This document shows positions 11,562-22,465 of a stretch of 64,000 bases of DNA, one piece after another. The notes beneath the pieces were generated by a model that had not been told where the DNA came from, did no database searches, and saw only the letters and a list, made by a program, of their open reading frames with translations. Position 1 is the stretch's first letter. Every line of letters starts with the position of its first letter. This stretch comes from Aphanomyces cochlioides (taxonomy: Eukaryota > Oomycota > Saprolegniomycetes > Saprolegniales > Verrucalvaceae), in the NCBI GenBank assembly GCA_019828595.1, contig JAHQRK010000002.1, forward strand, positions 248,001-312,000, in the 5' to 3' direction. A program made the position numbers and the translations under genes.

Positions 11562-12060
11562 ATGGTCCAAGTGGTGAAGTTTCTATCGCATTGTGATACG
11601 TTTTAGATGACATTGACGCCAACTGTTGCAAAGCTCACGATTCGACTCCAATCAATTAACGCATGTCGAATATGGTAAGAGCAATATAGACGCAACCCAA
11701 TCGCTAACTAAATTGTCTATTGATATGTCTTTGACATGGTGGAAAAGACAGTTAATCTGAAGCTTGAAACACCTCAAAGTGAAAAAGAACAAAAAATACT
11801 TGGTGACGCGGTCAAACTACTGAGTGGAGTTTAAGAAATTGTGCTTTTGAAAGCTGGCAAATATCGCATAGAAGGAATTTGCTATGACTGTGATGTTGTT
11901 CAATGGCGATCACGACATCGCTTATCCAGAAGAGAACGACGAAGAACCCATGAGATTTGAAAGGACGATTACAATCACCTCTGTAGCTGTCTTGGGTGTG
12001 CTTCCTTTTGGCGAAACGCAACTTGGCTCCTTTCAATTGACGATTGAGAAATTGGCCTAG
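11562..12060 (+). pseudogene. Array family copy 5, degenerate
   Basis: The head exon from ATG 11562 (MVQVVKFLSHCDTF) has a TAG directly after DTF. The remaining head runs to the conserved splice site (INACRIW, then GTAAG). The middle is mostly deleted, leaving a coil stretch (ETPQSEKEQKILGDAVKLLSG) and a TAA. The C-terminal domain starts EIVLLKAGKYRIEGICYDCD and ends near GSFQLTIEKLA at 12060 through further frame changes. It is a sister of copy 3. Its 5' flank is separated from the spacer at 8880 by element D. Confidence 0.65.
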
Positions 12061-12586
12061 AGAGATCCAAGATCATAAAATTGGTTGAATATATTGTCGG
12101 TTTGCTCTATATTTGCCAATTTGGAGGGATCCCTCGAATTGATCACAAGAATATGAGAGCTTTTGATTGGCTAATTTTATTCACCGTGGAGATACCGAAC
12201 ATCATTTAAGCATTTTGATTGGTCAAAATTTCGAAAATTTGTATATTGGCCAATGGGATCGATTTGGGATCTGTTCTCCGATCCAGCAAAATCGATAATA
12301 ATACTACATAGTACTTGATATCTGAACAATTTCAACCCCCAGCATTGAAATTCTCGGCATTTCTTGTTTATCTAACTGGTGCGTTCAATGTCTATGATGC
12401 CAAGCGTCAATAGAATGGACGGTTGTAGAGCTGTTCTATGTGCTAGCTAATATTGCCAACAAAGTCAGTTCACATCTCACTGGTTAATAATACCTGTGTG
12501 CACATTGCGTCGATTTGAGGATTAATCTCGATGAAACATAGATAATTGCATCTAAATCATGTGTCCTATCCTATATATATGCCATT
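12061..12586. other. Spacer of the tandem array
   Basis: No gene seen. About 12340-12480 resembles 7500-7640, the spacer between copies 3 and 4. The pair copy 5/copy 6 was therefore duplicated together with its spacer, before element E inserted at 12587. Confidence 0.5.
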
Positions 12587-12845
12587 GGACGACTGCCAAA
12601 AATCTCGCAAACGCCTTTCGCATTTAAATTTGTGTGTCCGGATACAGTAGAGCATTCCGTAAAGTCGTGGAACTGAACGTGTATAGATGCTGAGTTTTGC
12701 GAAAACTCCCCATGGCTTTCAGTCGACATCCATATGATTTGAAAAGTCGCTATGAAACTAAAAATACCACATGAAACGAGGCAAAAAATATTTCATGCTT
12801 TGTTTTCTCACCATATCAGTTCTCTCGCCCGACAAGACGTTAAGA

Positions 12846-13595
12846 ATGGAGTCGCCCTCATCAAGCAAGAGATCAAGTGACAGCGATATCAACACTGAAG
12901 AGAAAACAACATCCAAAAAGCAGAAAACATCACGACAGATAGTTGATTCTCTCCATTTGAGTGTCTTAGTCGCCTCTTATCGTAATCACTTCAGCGAGTA
13001 CAGCAAAAGCCACTCCAAAGTGACTCAGCTTGTGCCGAGCAAGGTATGGAAAGATGTGTACAAGGAGTATTGCATGATTTATCCTAATTCTCAATTCACA
13101 CAAGAAACTCTAAAGATACGTCTACGTGGGGAGCTCTCCTCGCTAAAGACTGGAACAAGCAATCCATCGAATGGCAAAGCTATCCTTCAATCCAATGATG
13201 TCTTGGAAGAACTAAGGATGACCAACGGGCATGCCAAAAGAAATGTCTTGATTGAACGATCGAATATCGTTCATGGCACCCCCTCGAACAACCTTCCGGA
13301 TCAAACCGCAGCCAAAAGCGACGCAACAATATGCGGTTCACCCCACATTAGAGATGGCAATGCAAAAGGAACACCGGACAAGCGAGTGACGAAAGCAGAT
13401 CTTCTTCAAAAGCAAGTCAGATCAATTGAGTCCATGTCATTGGCATTTCAAGAAAGCCAAGCTGATCGCAAGAAATACACAAATGCAAAACTTGCCCATG
13501 TGAAGTTATCAAGCTTAACCGAGCTCAAGGAACTAGGTATCATTACGGAAGATGAATACCAGTCAAAGGCAAAAGCCATTTACGAATCTCTTTAA
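12846..13595 (+). CDS. Harbinger accessory SANT/NAM-type protein (element E)
   Basis: An uninterrupted frame with Met at 12846; an earlier Met at 12771 is also in frame. The N-terminus is Ser/Lys-rich with a likely nuclear signal (EKTTSKKQKTSRQ). A helical DNA-binding-like region follows (LVASYRNHFSEYSKSHSK, then VWKDVYKEYCMIYPN), then a linker and a C-terminal helical part with EYQSKAKAIYESL. Gene order and convergence with the transposase match element D, although the sequences differ. The likely role is to assist binding and nuclear import of the transposase. It could also bind the element's subterminal repeats. Confidence 0.65.
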   Translation: MESPSSSKRSSDSDINTEEKTTSKKQKTSRQIVDSLHLSVLVASYRNHFSEYSKSHSKVTQLVPSKVWKDVYKEYCMIYPNSQFTQETLKIRLRGELSSLKTGTSNPSNGKAILQSNDVLEELRMTNGHAKRNVLIERSNIVHGTPSNNLPDQTAAKSDATICGSPHIRDGNAKGTPDKRVTKADLLQKQVRSIESMSLAFQESQADRKKYTNAKLAHVKLSSLTELKELGIITEDEYQSKAKAIYESL

Positions 13596-13766
13596 TAAAA
13601 TTGATTGTATTGCCATCGAGCTAGGATGCAGTCATAACTCGAATCAATAGTCTGAAGTATAGGCTGGCAATTTACATTGCTAGCATTGTTACCATGATCA
13701 TGCAAGATTAACGCACTCATGAAAATCAACCAAGTATATTACGAGATTAACCAACCCAACAATCAA

Positions 13767-14884
13767 TTAAAAGTCGCCTTCCCATCCAAAGTCACCAACT
13801 TGTCTTTGGCCAACGATGTTGAATTCGTAGTTTCTTTCACGACGACGTATAAAATTGGTCATGATGCAGCCAGCTGTGAACATGAAAGGGAACCTCTCCC
13901 TCGTTGAGTCAAAGACCTTCATGAGTCGCCCCCATTTGCGTTTGAGACCTCCGATACCCCATTCGACTTGGATTCTGCATCCTGCATGCATTTTGTTGAA
14001 CAAACGAATACTTGATATATCGGCATCTTCATGAACTTCCCGATCTCCAATTCGTCGCATGATAAACATTTCTTCGCCGATATATCCTGGATCGCCAAGC
14101 AAGTACTCGAAATAATCATCTTCAATGGTAAAATAGTCACGCCAACGTTTGTACAAGTTTGATTGTCTCAAGATATTGACATCATGATACTTTCCAGGAT
14201 ACCCATTGTCTTCATAGATGAACAATCCATTGTGGTCAACAACAACAGTGTTGTTGAAACAGTACTTGCTTTTGCGGCCATTATACCAGTTTCTACTTTG
14301 TGGATTGTTGTAGGGCCGACGTATCTCGCACAATGTACCATCTATAAATCCAATGCAGCCAAGAAATCTACGCAGAGTAGATGCTAGCTGTAGTCGTTCC
14401 TGTTTCATTATAACATCATATCACTGCTAACATACCTGTTGGGCCATCTTATTTCGTCTCTACAAGCAACATTTATACAAGATGCAATGAATTGAGTATC
14501 GTCGTTTGCTGATGATCGAGCCCAATTCCACTGAACAGATTCAAAGGTTGTAGTGTTGCCGTGCTTAAGATGAAGTACGAAGGCCAATAGACGTTGTTGT
14601 GGAGAAAGCTTAAGTGGACGTCCACTCTTTGATGGTAGAGCCAAACCAGTCGAACGAGCATGCGATAGGATAACTGGGCAAACTAATTGGCAGAACTCCT
14701 CGAAGTGTGTTGCTGTGAAGTTTGTCATCGTTTTGAAGATGTATGGCGACGCGGATAGAATGGCCATCATGTCTCGAAGTGGCATCGACGTGTTTACGCA
14801 GCTTTGAGCTTCGTCTGCCTCTTGAAGAGACAGGAGGTGGTCAGTACTGCTTACTATTGCAGCAATTGCTTGAATGAGCTGCAC
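13767..14884 (-). CDS. Harbinger DDE transposase (element E)
   Basis: Two exons on the minus strand. The first, from about 14884 (Met at 14782; the frame stays open further upstream), ends ...RWPNR at 14436. A 36-base intron with GTATG and ACAG ends spans 14400-14435. The second exon, 14399-13767, carries the catalytic Asp in CIGFIDGTLCEI, the second Asp in GKYHDVNILRQS, the motif LLGDPGYIGEE and the Glu in VEWGIGGLKRKWGRL. All three catalytic residues are present with no stop in the core, so this transposase may still be functional, unlike that of element D. The exact start is uncertain because no strong Met is seen before 14782. Confidence 0.78.
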
Positions 14885-15800
14885 CTGGCTGTTGTCTTCT
14901 TCATCTGACGACGAAGAGTCGATAGAGTCAAGGTATCTGTCTGTGAGATCTGTCTGTTATGTTTGTGGGACTACATATCCGGTCATTATCCGTATAAACT
15001 CGTGTCGAGTTTCCATTTCTCTCTTGTTCTGGTCGACTTCACGGATGGCTCAAAAACACATCGTGATACAGACTTCGTTACATGAAACTCGGCATCATGC
15101 TGTGTTACTTTACGGAAATCTCTAGTGTATTTTTTTCTTTACCAGTCCAATTTGGGATGAAAAAATCCAATGATTTCCACCAAAATCACACAAATTACAT
15201 ATTTTCATTGGATAACAATATGACTATAGATTTCTATTGGCTACATTATCTGGTAGCGAGAGCGGTGTCGCTTCTTGTCCAGGCCTTGCTCTTTTACGAT
15301 GCTCAGGCTACGTGAAATGTTGCGTGAAAGAAACTTCATAAATTCAGGTGCCCTTCTCAAAAATCAGCAGGATTCTGCTTGGTTCACAATGTATGGGTCG
15401 CAGGACGAGTCCTACTTCATCGCTACTGTTTCTCCTCCACTTTTTCCCAGCCATTCCTCCCTAGTGGATGGACGAACTTTGTTTGTTCTGGTAGAACGTC
15501 TACAGAAAGCCCACGCCACGCTTTGCCCCACCCACTTTCCTTGGCCACGATGACAATCAACGCCGTTCAGAAAACGAATTCCCTCAAAACTAGGTTTTGT
15601 ATATTAAATTTGGGAGTATAAAATGCGTGAGTCTCTCGCAAATCGCAAATTTTGCGAAGACGATTTTTTGTGTTGTGTCTGGAATTTGCTTGACACAAGA
15701 AAAGCACACTTTTATTGGTTAAAATTTATCAATCTTTGGTTGACCAAACGTTGGAGACATTGGTCTTTTGTCGAACGAGGAGCTTGGCGGAGACTCCTGA
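14885..15800. other. Non-coding part of element E and left edge of the nested Crypton
   Basis: No gene supported. The bases around 15648-15663 (ending in TTTGCGAAGAC) form a short inverted match with 17920-17935, which may mark the Crypton edges. Cryptons often lack clear terminal repeats, so this is only a guess. Confidence 0.35.
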
Positions 15801-17717
15801 TCATGGACAAGAGCCGAAGCTGCGAGACCGCTTACTGGGTATACTGCCACACACCATCTCGAGGTACTTTCCAACCACCAAGAACGACTCACTCACACCT
15901 TCCTCCGTACAGAAATGGTCATTTTCAAAGCCACACACGCGACATACACGCTCGAATTCGCTCATCACGAACTTCCATTGAGACAGAATCCTTTGATGCT
16001 TGTTTGGCAAGTCACGCGGAGAAATGAAGCGGTAAGCTGGCTCGGCTCTTCTTGAATTCCCCAACCACCACAGACGCCACGCCGTGGCGCAATCGACAGG
16101 CGGGAAGGTAAATGTTTCGGGAAAGATTGAAAGCCGGCCGTTCCATGAATACACGCGTGTATTCACAGCACTGTTGTCATCATCGCAAACGGCTTCTTCT
16201 CGACATTGCACTGTGGGCTTATGCTTCTCAAACATTGTTTCCAGTATAGATTCGAGCATTTGACGCGTTATATTTCCACCCATGACTCCTGAATCATTCA
16301 AAATGCATTCTACGTTGCGTGAGATTGTATTTGGTAGTCGTTCGATAGCTGAGAGATTTGGATCGATTGCCTCGTAGAGCGCAATGTGGGGAGGGATTCC
16401 AGTGGGTTTGAGAGTTTCAGATTTAATTGTTGAGAATGGCTTCAATTGAGACAATACACGCGTACTTGCGAACAATGGCGATGAGAATAGAGGATGCTCC
16501 TTGGGTAGCTGGGCAAGAAGAAAGTCTGAGTGAAACACAAGAGAAGCAAGCACAAGGGAGAGGACTCCAAACAAGCTGTCCTCTCTAGCCAAACATGGAA
16601 ACACAATTTCAATTGCCCATTTGAGACTGGTCGGATCCAAATTGGAGAAATGGGGTGGCAATACGGCAAAGGAAGCGTTGTTTGTGGGTAGACCAGCCAC
16701 GATGCGGCCAAGATATTGATCTCCAGCCCTCTCATAATGAATATACCTCTCCAGTACATGACCCATTGTCCATCCACATCGCAAGCAAACACTAGCCATG
16801 GAGGGGCCACAAGTACTTCCAGAGCAAGCGAATGTTGCGACCCCTTTACGAATAGAGTGTGTACCATAGTTCGAGTTGCTTGAGCCATGCTCTTGACCAA
16901 TTAATCGAGATAAAATTTTTCCAAATCTATCGCGTTGATTACCACCAGGAAACAGTTGAAGTGGCTCCAATTGACGATGACTTGCCAGATAGACACCAAA
17001 CGCCAAGAATACACAAGTCGAGGGATTAAATGGATTGGCATACAGGTGCCTTGGGTCGCGTGATTTATCACCAGCCTGGTCAGTTTTACTCTTGCAAAAC
17101 AAGATTCCAATAGCATCTTCTTCAAAAGACAAGTGATCAAACTGAATCGTTTGGGTGGACATTGAGCGACACATGAGATTCCAAGAGAGAGTCAAGAACA
17201 AGTGACCAAATCCACCATCCAAATTCATCAACGACGATCTGCAGAGAGATTCATAGAGAGATATACCTAGCGGACGCTTTCCTAAATCTTTAACAGTGCC
17301 TGATTGTTCAAGCTCGGCGTGAATTCGTCGCATTCCTGATTAGTTTAGCTAGATTCAACATAGTGAATGTCTTACCACGAAAAATATCAGTCATTTCAGT
17401 GTCGTATTCGACAGGCAGGGGGATTTTCTCTCGTTTGTACTGGTCCTTGATTGCCGAGCGATAACTTGAGATTGTGCCAGGCTTATTCGACGTATTTTGA
17501 AAAGTCCAAGCGATGAACTGAATGAATTGTTCATGGGTGAATACCTCTAAATTGATGCTACCGTCGCTCTTAAGCATGTCACTTGACCCGTGGTTCAATA
17601 TCCACTTCTTGATTTGGTTCAGGCCACTTTTGTAGCCTGATTTTGTTGATTTGGACACACGCATGCCTCGGATTTCGTCAAGCGTTGACACTTGGCGTGC
17701 GTTCCCTGTGCTCATGG
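15801..17717 (-). CDS. Crypton tyrosine recombinase with C-terminal GCR1-like region
   Basis: Minus strand: exon 1 17717-17376 (ATG with first base at 17715), a 40-base intron 17375-17336 (GTAAG, branch-like CTAAACTAAT, CAG), exon 2 17335-15801; about 624 residues. The N-terminal core-binding part has the SAM-like run KSGLNQIKKWILN. The catalytic part has the first Arg in WNLMCRS, then the HSIR box (HxxR) in THSIRKGVATF, the GWTMG turn and the Tyr in ERYIHYE. The C-terminal region with FPPVDCATAWRLWWLG resembles the GCR1_C-type DNA-binding tail of Cryptons. In this class the recombinase cuts and rejoins circular DNA intermediates without target-site loss. The gene looks intact. Confidence 0.82.
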
Positions 17718-18140
17718 TGGCTTTTTTGCTTTTGACCAATGACAGCGGAAATTCGACTGCTTGACACGTGTCAAGCATTCTATCGCTATAATACTGAAAA
17801 AAACTATATTTGGAATTTGTATCGAATTTGGTTTGTTCTATTGATTTGAAAGGAAATTGCTTGACTTGGTCAAGCAATAAGCACAACAACCGGACATAGG
17901 CCAAGCAAAAACCGGATTATGGTCTTCGCAAATTTGTGTGCGTACTTTTATTTGAAAAATGTCTCACGAAAAACCGGAAGAAATTTTCATTTGCGAGATT
18001 TTTGGCAGTCGTCCATTGACTGTCCTGTATATAGGACAATGTGTCTGGGGAATAGAGGTTAACCTGTGAGATGTGAACTGACTTTGTCAATTCTGTAGAT
18101 CTGCCAACATTTCCATTGTATAATTTTCAATCCAAAGAAG

Positions 18141-18996
18141 ATGAGTGCATCCCAAGGCGATTTGATCGTTCAGTTCCCTTCGCATACTGATACATTTCGA
18201 GTGAAGACGAAATTGACGCCAAAGGGTGAAAAACTGACAATCCAGCTTCAGTCGATTCGGACTCAACAGCTCTGGTACATCCCAACGAATGGTCTATCTG
18301 AATCTACGTAGGGAATGTGAAGTGACTGAACTAAATGCACGAGAAAAAATTTGATTGCCAACAACACTTGTGGATTTTGAATGTGCATTGCTGTCTGCGA
18401 TGGGTTGGCCAAGTGAAAATGCTCGGAATTTTGTGAAATTGGACATCAAGATGGACTTCCAAGGCAACTTGCATTTGTTCGTGGCGACATCGCCAGCAAC
18501 CGAGAACAAAGTCGACAGATATGCCTTCATACTCACTGAAAAACCGACTTTGAAAGTTGGTGATGTACAGTGTCAAATGATCAACGAGATCAAAGATTCA
18601 TTGCATGCTGAAATCAATGCATTGAGAGATGGAATTCGCGAACCAAGCGCGTCTCGCTTTTTTGTAAAACTGCCTGCTCAGCCAAAGAGCAACGGACAAA
18701 GTCGATCTCTGGTTTGGCTAAAGGAAGCGATTGCTCCAAACAACTATTTGTGTGTGGCTGAAATTGTCCTTTTGAAAGCCGGGATGTATCTTGCGCGTGT
18801 TCGCGGCAGTGCCTCTGGTCAAAGATTTATTTTGCTTCTAGGTGGTAGTGAAATCGCACGAAGTCAATCCAACAATGGACCAATGGAGAATTTTGCGTGC
18901 ATTTTCACGCTGAAGAAAGTTGGAATTCTACAAGTTCAGGCCGAGTGGGAGTTTAACAATGTCTCCTTCAATCTCACACTGGAAGAATTGGAATAA
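18141..18996 (+). pseudogene. Array family copy 6, complete apart from one TGA
   Basis: Exon 1 18141-18274 (MSASQGDLIVQFPSHTDTFR, ending at the conserved Trp), a 37-base intron 18275-18311, exon 2 18312-18996, all in one frame. The only break is a TGA at 18352-18354, 13 codons into exon 2. After it come the second half of the head (DFECALLSAMGW, FVKLDIKMDFQGNLHLFVA), the coil (MINEIKDSLHAEINALRDG) and an entire jelly-roll (EIVLLKAGMYLARVRG to VSFNLTLEELE). It could be a freshly dead gene, or could start internally. This is the best template for the domain layout among the array copies. Confidence 0.75.
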
Positions 18997-19157
18997 AGCA
19001 AATAGCATTTGTGCCTAATTTACAAAATATCCACGACATTCCAAACAAGCTGAAGTCTTCTTGCTAGAAGCGCAAACTAGGCTGTGTGAATGTATTATTC
19101 AAGCGCTTGGAGGACAAGCAATGCGGCAGATTATCGCACAGAGAAAATAAGCTCGCC

Positions 19158-19743
19158 CATGTCTCTCACTGAATTTTGTGTCGATGGAGACGACTGCAAT
19201 GACTCTGGAGCCATTCAGATTGTTTTGCATGCAAAAGCCGGCTCTTCAATGGATTATTGAGGAACTTGAGCTTCTAATATATGAGCTCTTTGGTCTTCGG
19301 ACAGTAGACCTGACAACATCGCCGAATTGGATCTCAAAGTGGATGGCGATGGTATCTTGCATCTTCTCGTAGCGACTACACTTCCCACTGGGATATGTAA
19401 TCGACTTTGTCGAAAAGACAGCTCATGTCAATCTGGAAACTCCTCCAAGTGAGATTGTTGCAAAAAGGCTTGGTGACGAGATCAAACTACTGAGTAGTTA
19501 ATTTTCGTCCTTGAAGCCGTCTCAAATACACATATCCAAACCAAAACGATATGACTGGAAAGAGGCTATTTGCGGGTTGCCAGAGAAGAATGTGAACTCC
19601 CGATATATCATCTTGGATGTCACTGAAACACGCCTCGTCATTGCTTGTGCTGTCCGATTGAAGAAGTTGGTGCGATCAAAGTTCCAAGTCCCATGGCGAA
19701 TCGGGTTCGGTCATTTGAACTTTCAATTGAAGAAATGGAATAG
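19158..19743 (+). pseudogene. Array family copy 7, head exon missing, many breaks
   Basis: Begins at sequence matching the middle exon of copy 8 (LTEFCVDGDDCN in one frame, DNA similar to 20250-20300). It continues with LDLKVDGDGILHLLVATT, the coil ETPPSEIVAKRLGDEIKL with a stop (TAA near 19500), then PKRYDWKEAICGLPEKNVNS and, after an internal deletion, RSFELSIEEME with TAG at 19741-19743. Several frame changes. Most like copy 2. Confidence 0.65.
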
Positions 19744-20030
19744 ATGTTGCTACACTAAGGTTAACATGTATGATGGCTGGCATCCGCTTCATGGCATTGT
19801 GCTCAACACTGACCGAATGTCTCTGAGGGTAGGTAGCAGTCGTGCAGGCAAGCAAATGGATCAATCTATGAATTAAGCTTCAAGTTAAGACTATGGAGAC
19901 GATTACTATTTGCTCATTCAAACTCGACCAACAGTTCACTTAACAGTTTGTTCCTCGATAATTCAACTGTCGCATCGAGCTCTAACTGCTGTGTTTCTTT
20001 TATTCTTCAATTTCAAAAGACTTGAGAAGC

Positions 20031-20853
20031 ATGGCAGCGCAAGTTCATACCAGTTTAGCCGTGAGATTTCCGTCCAACTCGGATATATTTCGATTAAGTT
20101 TGACGCCGACGAGCGATGTGCTGACCATTCAACTTCAATCCATGCTCACGCTCAAGATTTGGTATGAAAGATTGTGCTCATAGTGTTTTCAAGCACTCTT
20201 AGGGAATGCAAGGTCTCAGATATGAATCCACGAAAGGGTTCATGCTCGGCGATGCCTTTCACTGAATTTGCATCGATCGTCACCGCTGCAATGACTCTAA
20301 AGCCTTCTGCAGAGGAACATTCAGTGCAGTGGGATCTTCACAAGGATACCAAAGGCTCTCTACATTTGCTGGTGGCCATAGAACGCTCAATCGACAGACA
20401 AGTTGACGGATTTTCGTTTGAGCTCATGGAGAAGCGCATGAAGAAAGCTGTCTGCGGTGAAATATGGAAATCTTGAAATCCCGTCTTCCCCGATTAGAGC
20501 CGTCCTGTTTGAAATTATCTTTTCAAGCTATCAGTCGCCATTACCTCAGCGGTGAAATGTTGATTTGGGAAAAAGAGGAACAGTCTCACGACGGGGGTTA
20601 TGCGATCAGTGACTCTGGGTGTGAAATCGCATTACTGAAAGCTGGCGAGTACCTGATTTGTGGCCGTGGCAACGATTGTGCTCACATGACATTGTATTGT
20701 GGCGGTGACGAGATCGCGAAGACGGAATTGCGAGGATCAACAAAGCGTTTCGGAAAGGTCATTACGATTCAAGGCATTGCCGTGCTGAGTCTTGTCGTTC
20801 AGACGAAAACCAATGTTCGATCCTTTCAGTTGACAATTGATGAATTGAACTAA
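20031..20853 (+). pseudogene. Array family copy 8, nearly complete, one frame break
   Basis: Exon 1 20031-20161 (MAAQVHTSLAVRFPSNSDIF, ending at Trp), intron 20162-20202, exon 2 from 20203 starting ECKVSDMNPRKG. The head completes with VQWDLHKDTKGSLHLLVA and GFSFELMEK. A single frame change near 20460 separates this from the coil (MEILKSRLPRLE) and the jelly-roll (EIALLKAGEYLICGRGNDC to RSFQLTIDELN, stop at 20851-20853). The splice-site codon is Trp followed by ECKVSD, as in the intact copies 11 and 12, which fixes the gene model for the family. Confidence 0.72.
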
Positions 20854-21330
20854 GGTGGTGGAGTGCCACGATCTTTCTAAAATACATTCACACAGATCCA
20901 GCAAGTCAATATATTGCGTTCTTGGAAAGGAGTCAGTCAAAACAACAAGAAATGGGATCAAGAGGGAAAAGAGGCGTTCTCTCCATCGAGGGTAGTGGGA
21001 ACACTTCGCCACGCTGCTGCGGCTGTTATCGCTACCGTTCAATCTTGCAATTGTAGTTCTTCTGGGTTAATTAAGTTGTCGAGAGCAGGGACGATACGTG
21101 AGCATCCACCGTTCTAACTCCATCGACGGGGCATTTACCGCCTCCACATGACAGAGACTATGTGGATTCTGCAAATCTCGGAAATGTCATTACCAGTTGG
21201 GGTGATAGTCATTGCGTCTTGATTTTCATTGACAGATCAAGACAAGTTTAGCGAGAGACTGGGGTCTTCTATTCTGTTCTGTCAATAGCTCTTGATAGGG
21301 CACTGACTGGAAGCTCCCTCATTGTCAAAT
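20854..21330. other. Spacer of the tandem array
   Basis: No gene, RNA or repeat recognised. It separates copies 8 and 9 and is less similar to the other spacers than those are to each other. Confidence 0.4.
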
Positions 21331-22200
21331 ATGTCGGAGAGCGCATCCACGGCGTCGAACCTCTCACCTCGCATCAAGCCCTTCGAGGTGAATTGCGTTT
21401 ACTTTCCATCCCAGCACGAAGTATACCCGTCAAGGGGACTCCATCGACAGATGGAGTGTGTCTCTGGATACAGTCAATGCAATCAGGATTGGAATGGTAC
21501 ATTTATCGAAAACAAGTGCCAGTCTAACCGAAGAGTGCGTCTCAAGGAATGCAAAGTTGGCGATTTATCTGCACATGCTGTCGATGGAGCAAATGGAGCA
21601 TGCCCTCTCAGTGTGTGGTTACTGCTAAGTGTACGCATCGGCATTGATATGATTGTGATTGATCAATTGTAGATGGCATTGGAAAACAAATCTCCATGCG
21701 CTCTTGTGGATTTAATCCACGACAAGAAGGGCCAACCGACCTTGCTGTTGTCAATTCAGACTGCGGATGGTGCTGTGAATAGCTACATTTTTGCATGGTG
21801 TCAGTAGCTAGAGAACTCAACTCCAACTTGGTCTCAATGATGAAGAACCTTGTGCAAAGTGTCGGCAATGTTGGTGGTGAACGCCACGAAATGAGACTTG
21901 TGCCGTTGGAAGTCCTGAAATCGTCGTACAGAGTGAAGTGGACAGTCGTAGCTGGGACTGTCTGAACATCCATTCATCCACTGCAATTCCTATTGCACGG
22001 CTATCTGTTTTTTGAAACCTGGATGGTACCATGTCTCGATCGAAGGCAGAGGCGACTTTCAACTTGAGCTATGCGTGAACGACAAAGAAATTGCAAAAAG
22101 CAAAACCTTCCAAGGAAAGCTGACATTGGCCGCGAGTTTGGAGCTACAGTATACAACGTCATCAAGAATCTCGGTGATTACTCGTAAATGGCAATGGTAG
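21331..22200 (+). pseudogene. Array family copy 9, diverged and broken
   Basis: From ATG 21331, the head fragment IKPFEVNCVYFPSQHEVY leads to a Trp site and to ECKVGDLSAHAVDGANGAC, which matches the start of exon 2 in other copies. A possible second intron ends near 21672; then LVDLIHDKKGQPTLLLSIQ (second half of the head) and a coil (ELNSNLVSMMKNLVQSVGN). The C-terminal domain KPGWYHVSIEGRGDFQLELC runs to TAG at 22198-22200. Frames change between these parts and a TGA stands at about 21961. It is more diverged from copies 1-8 than they are from each other and closer in style to copies 11 and 12. Confidence 0.6.
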
Positions 22201-22465
22201 ATTCCATCATGATGACAATTCTGGAATAAATTGCATCATAATTTCATGCATTGATATATATTCAATTGTGTTTCCAATGATTTCACGAAGACATCGAAAC
22301 GAAACAGTCTGGAGGCAAAATTGGCGAAATGGACTAGTCAAAATTGCCAAGTAGACGTAAGCTTGGAATATATTGCTAACTTGGCTAGTTGGAATACAAC
22401 CTACTTGACAACGCCACGGTGAAATCTCAAAGTCAAGAGGACATATTTCGATTTGCCTGAGATCT

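Larger units (their letters stand above)
12587..18014. mobile_element. TIR-bounded composite element E (Harbinger with a Crypton inside)
   Basis: A perfect 25-bp inverted repeat (12587-12611 and 17990-18014; outer end GGACGACTGCCAAAAATC) is flanked on both sides by ATT (12584-12586 and 18015-18017). Inside lie a plus-strand SANT/NAM-type gene, a minus-strand Harbinger DDE transposase and a minus-strand Crypton tyrosine-recombinase gene. Without the Crypton portion (roughly 15650-17935) it would be about 3.1 kb, a normal Harbinger size. The simplest reading is a Crypton that jumped into a Harbinger near its right end. A 3-bp duplication fits Harbinger, although ATT is not its usual TWA. Confidence 0.8.
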
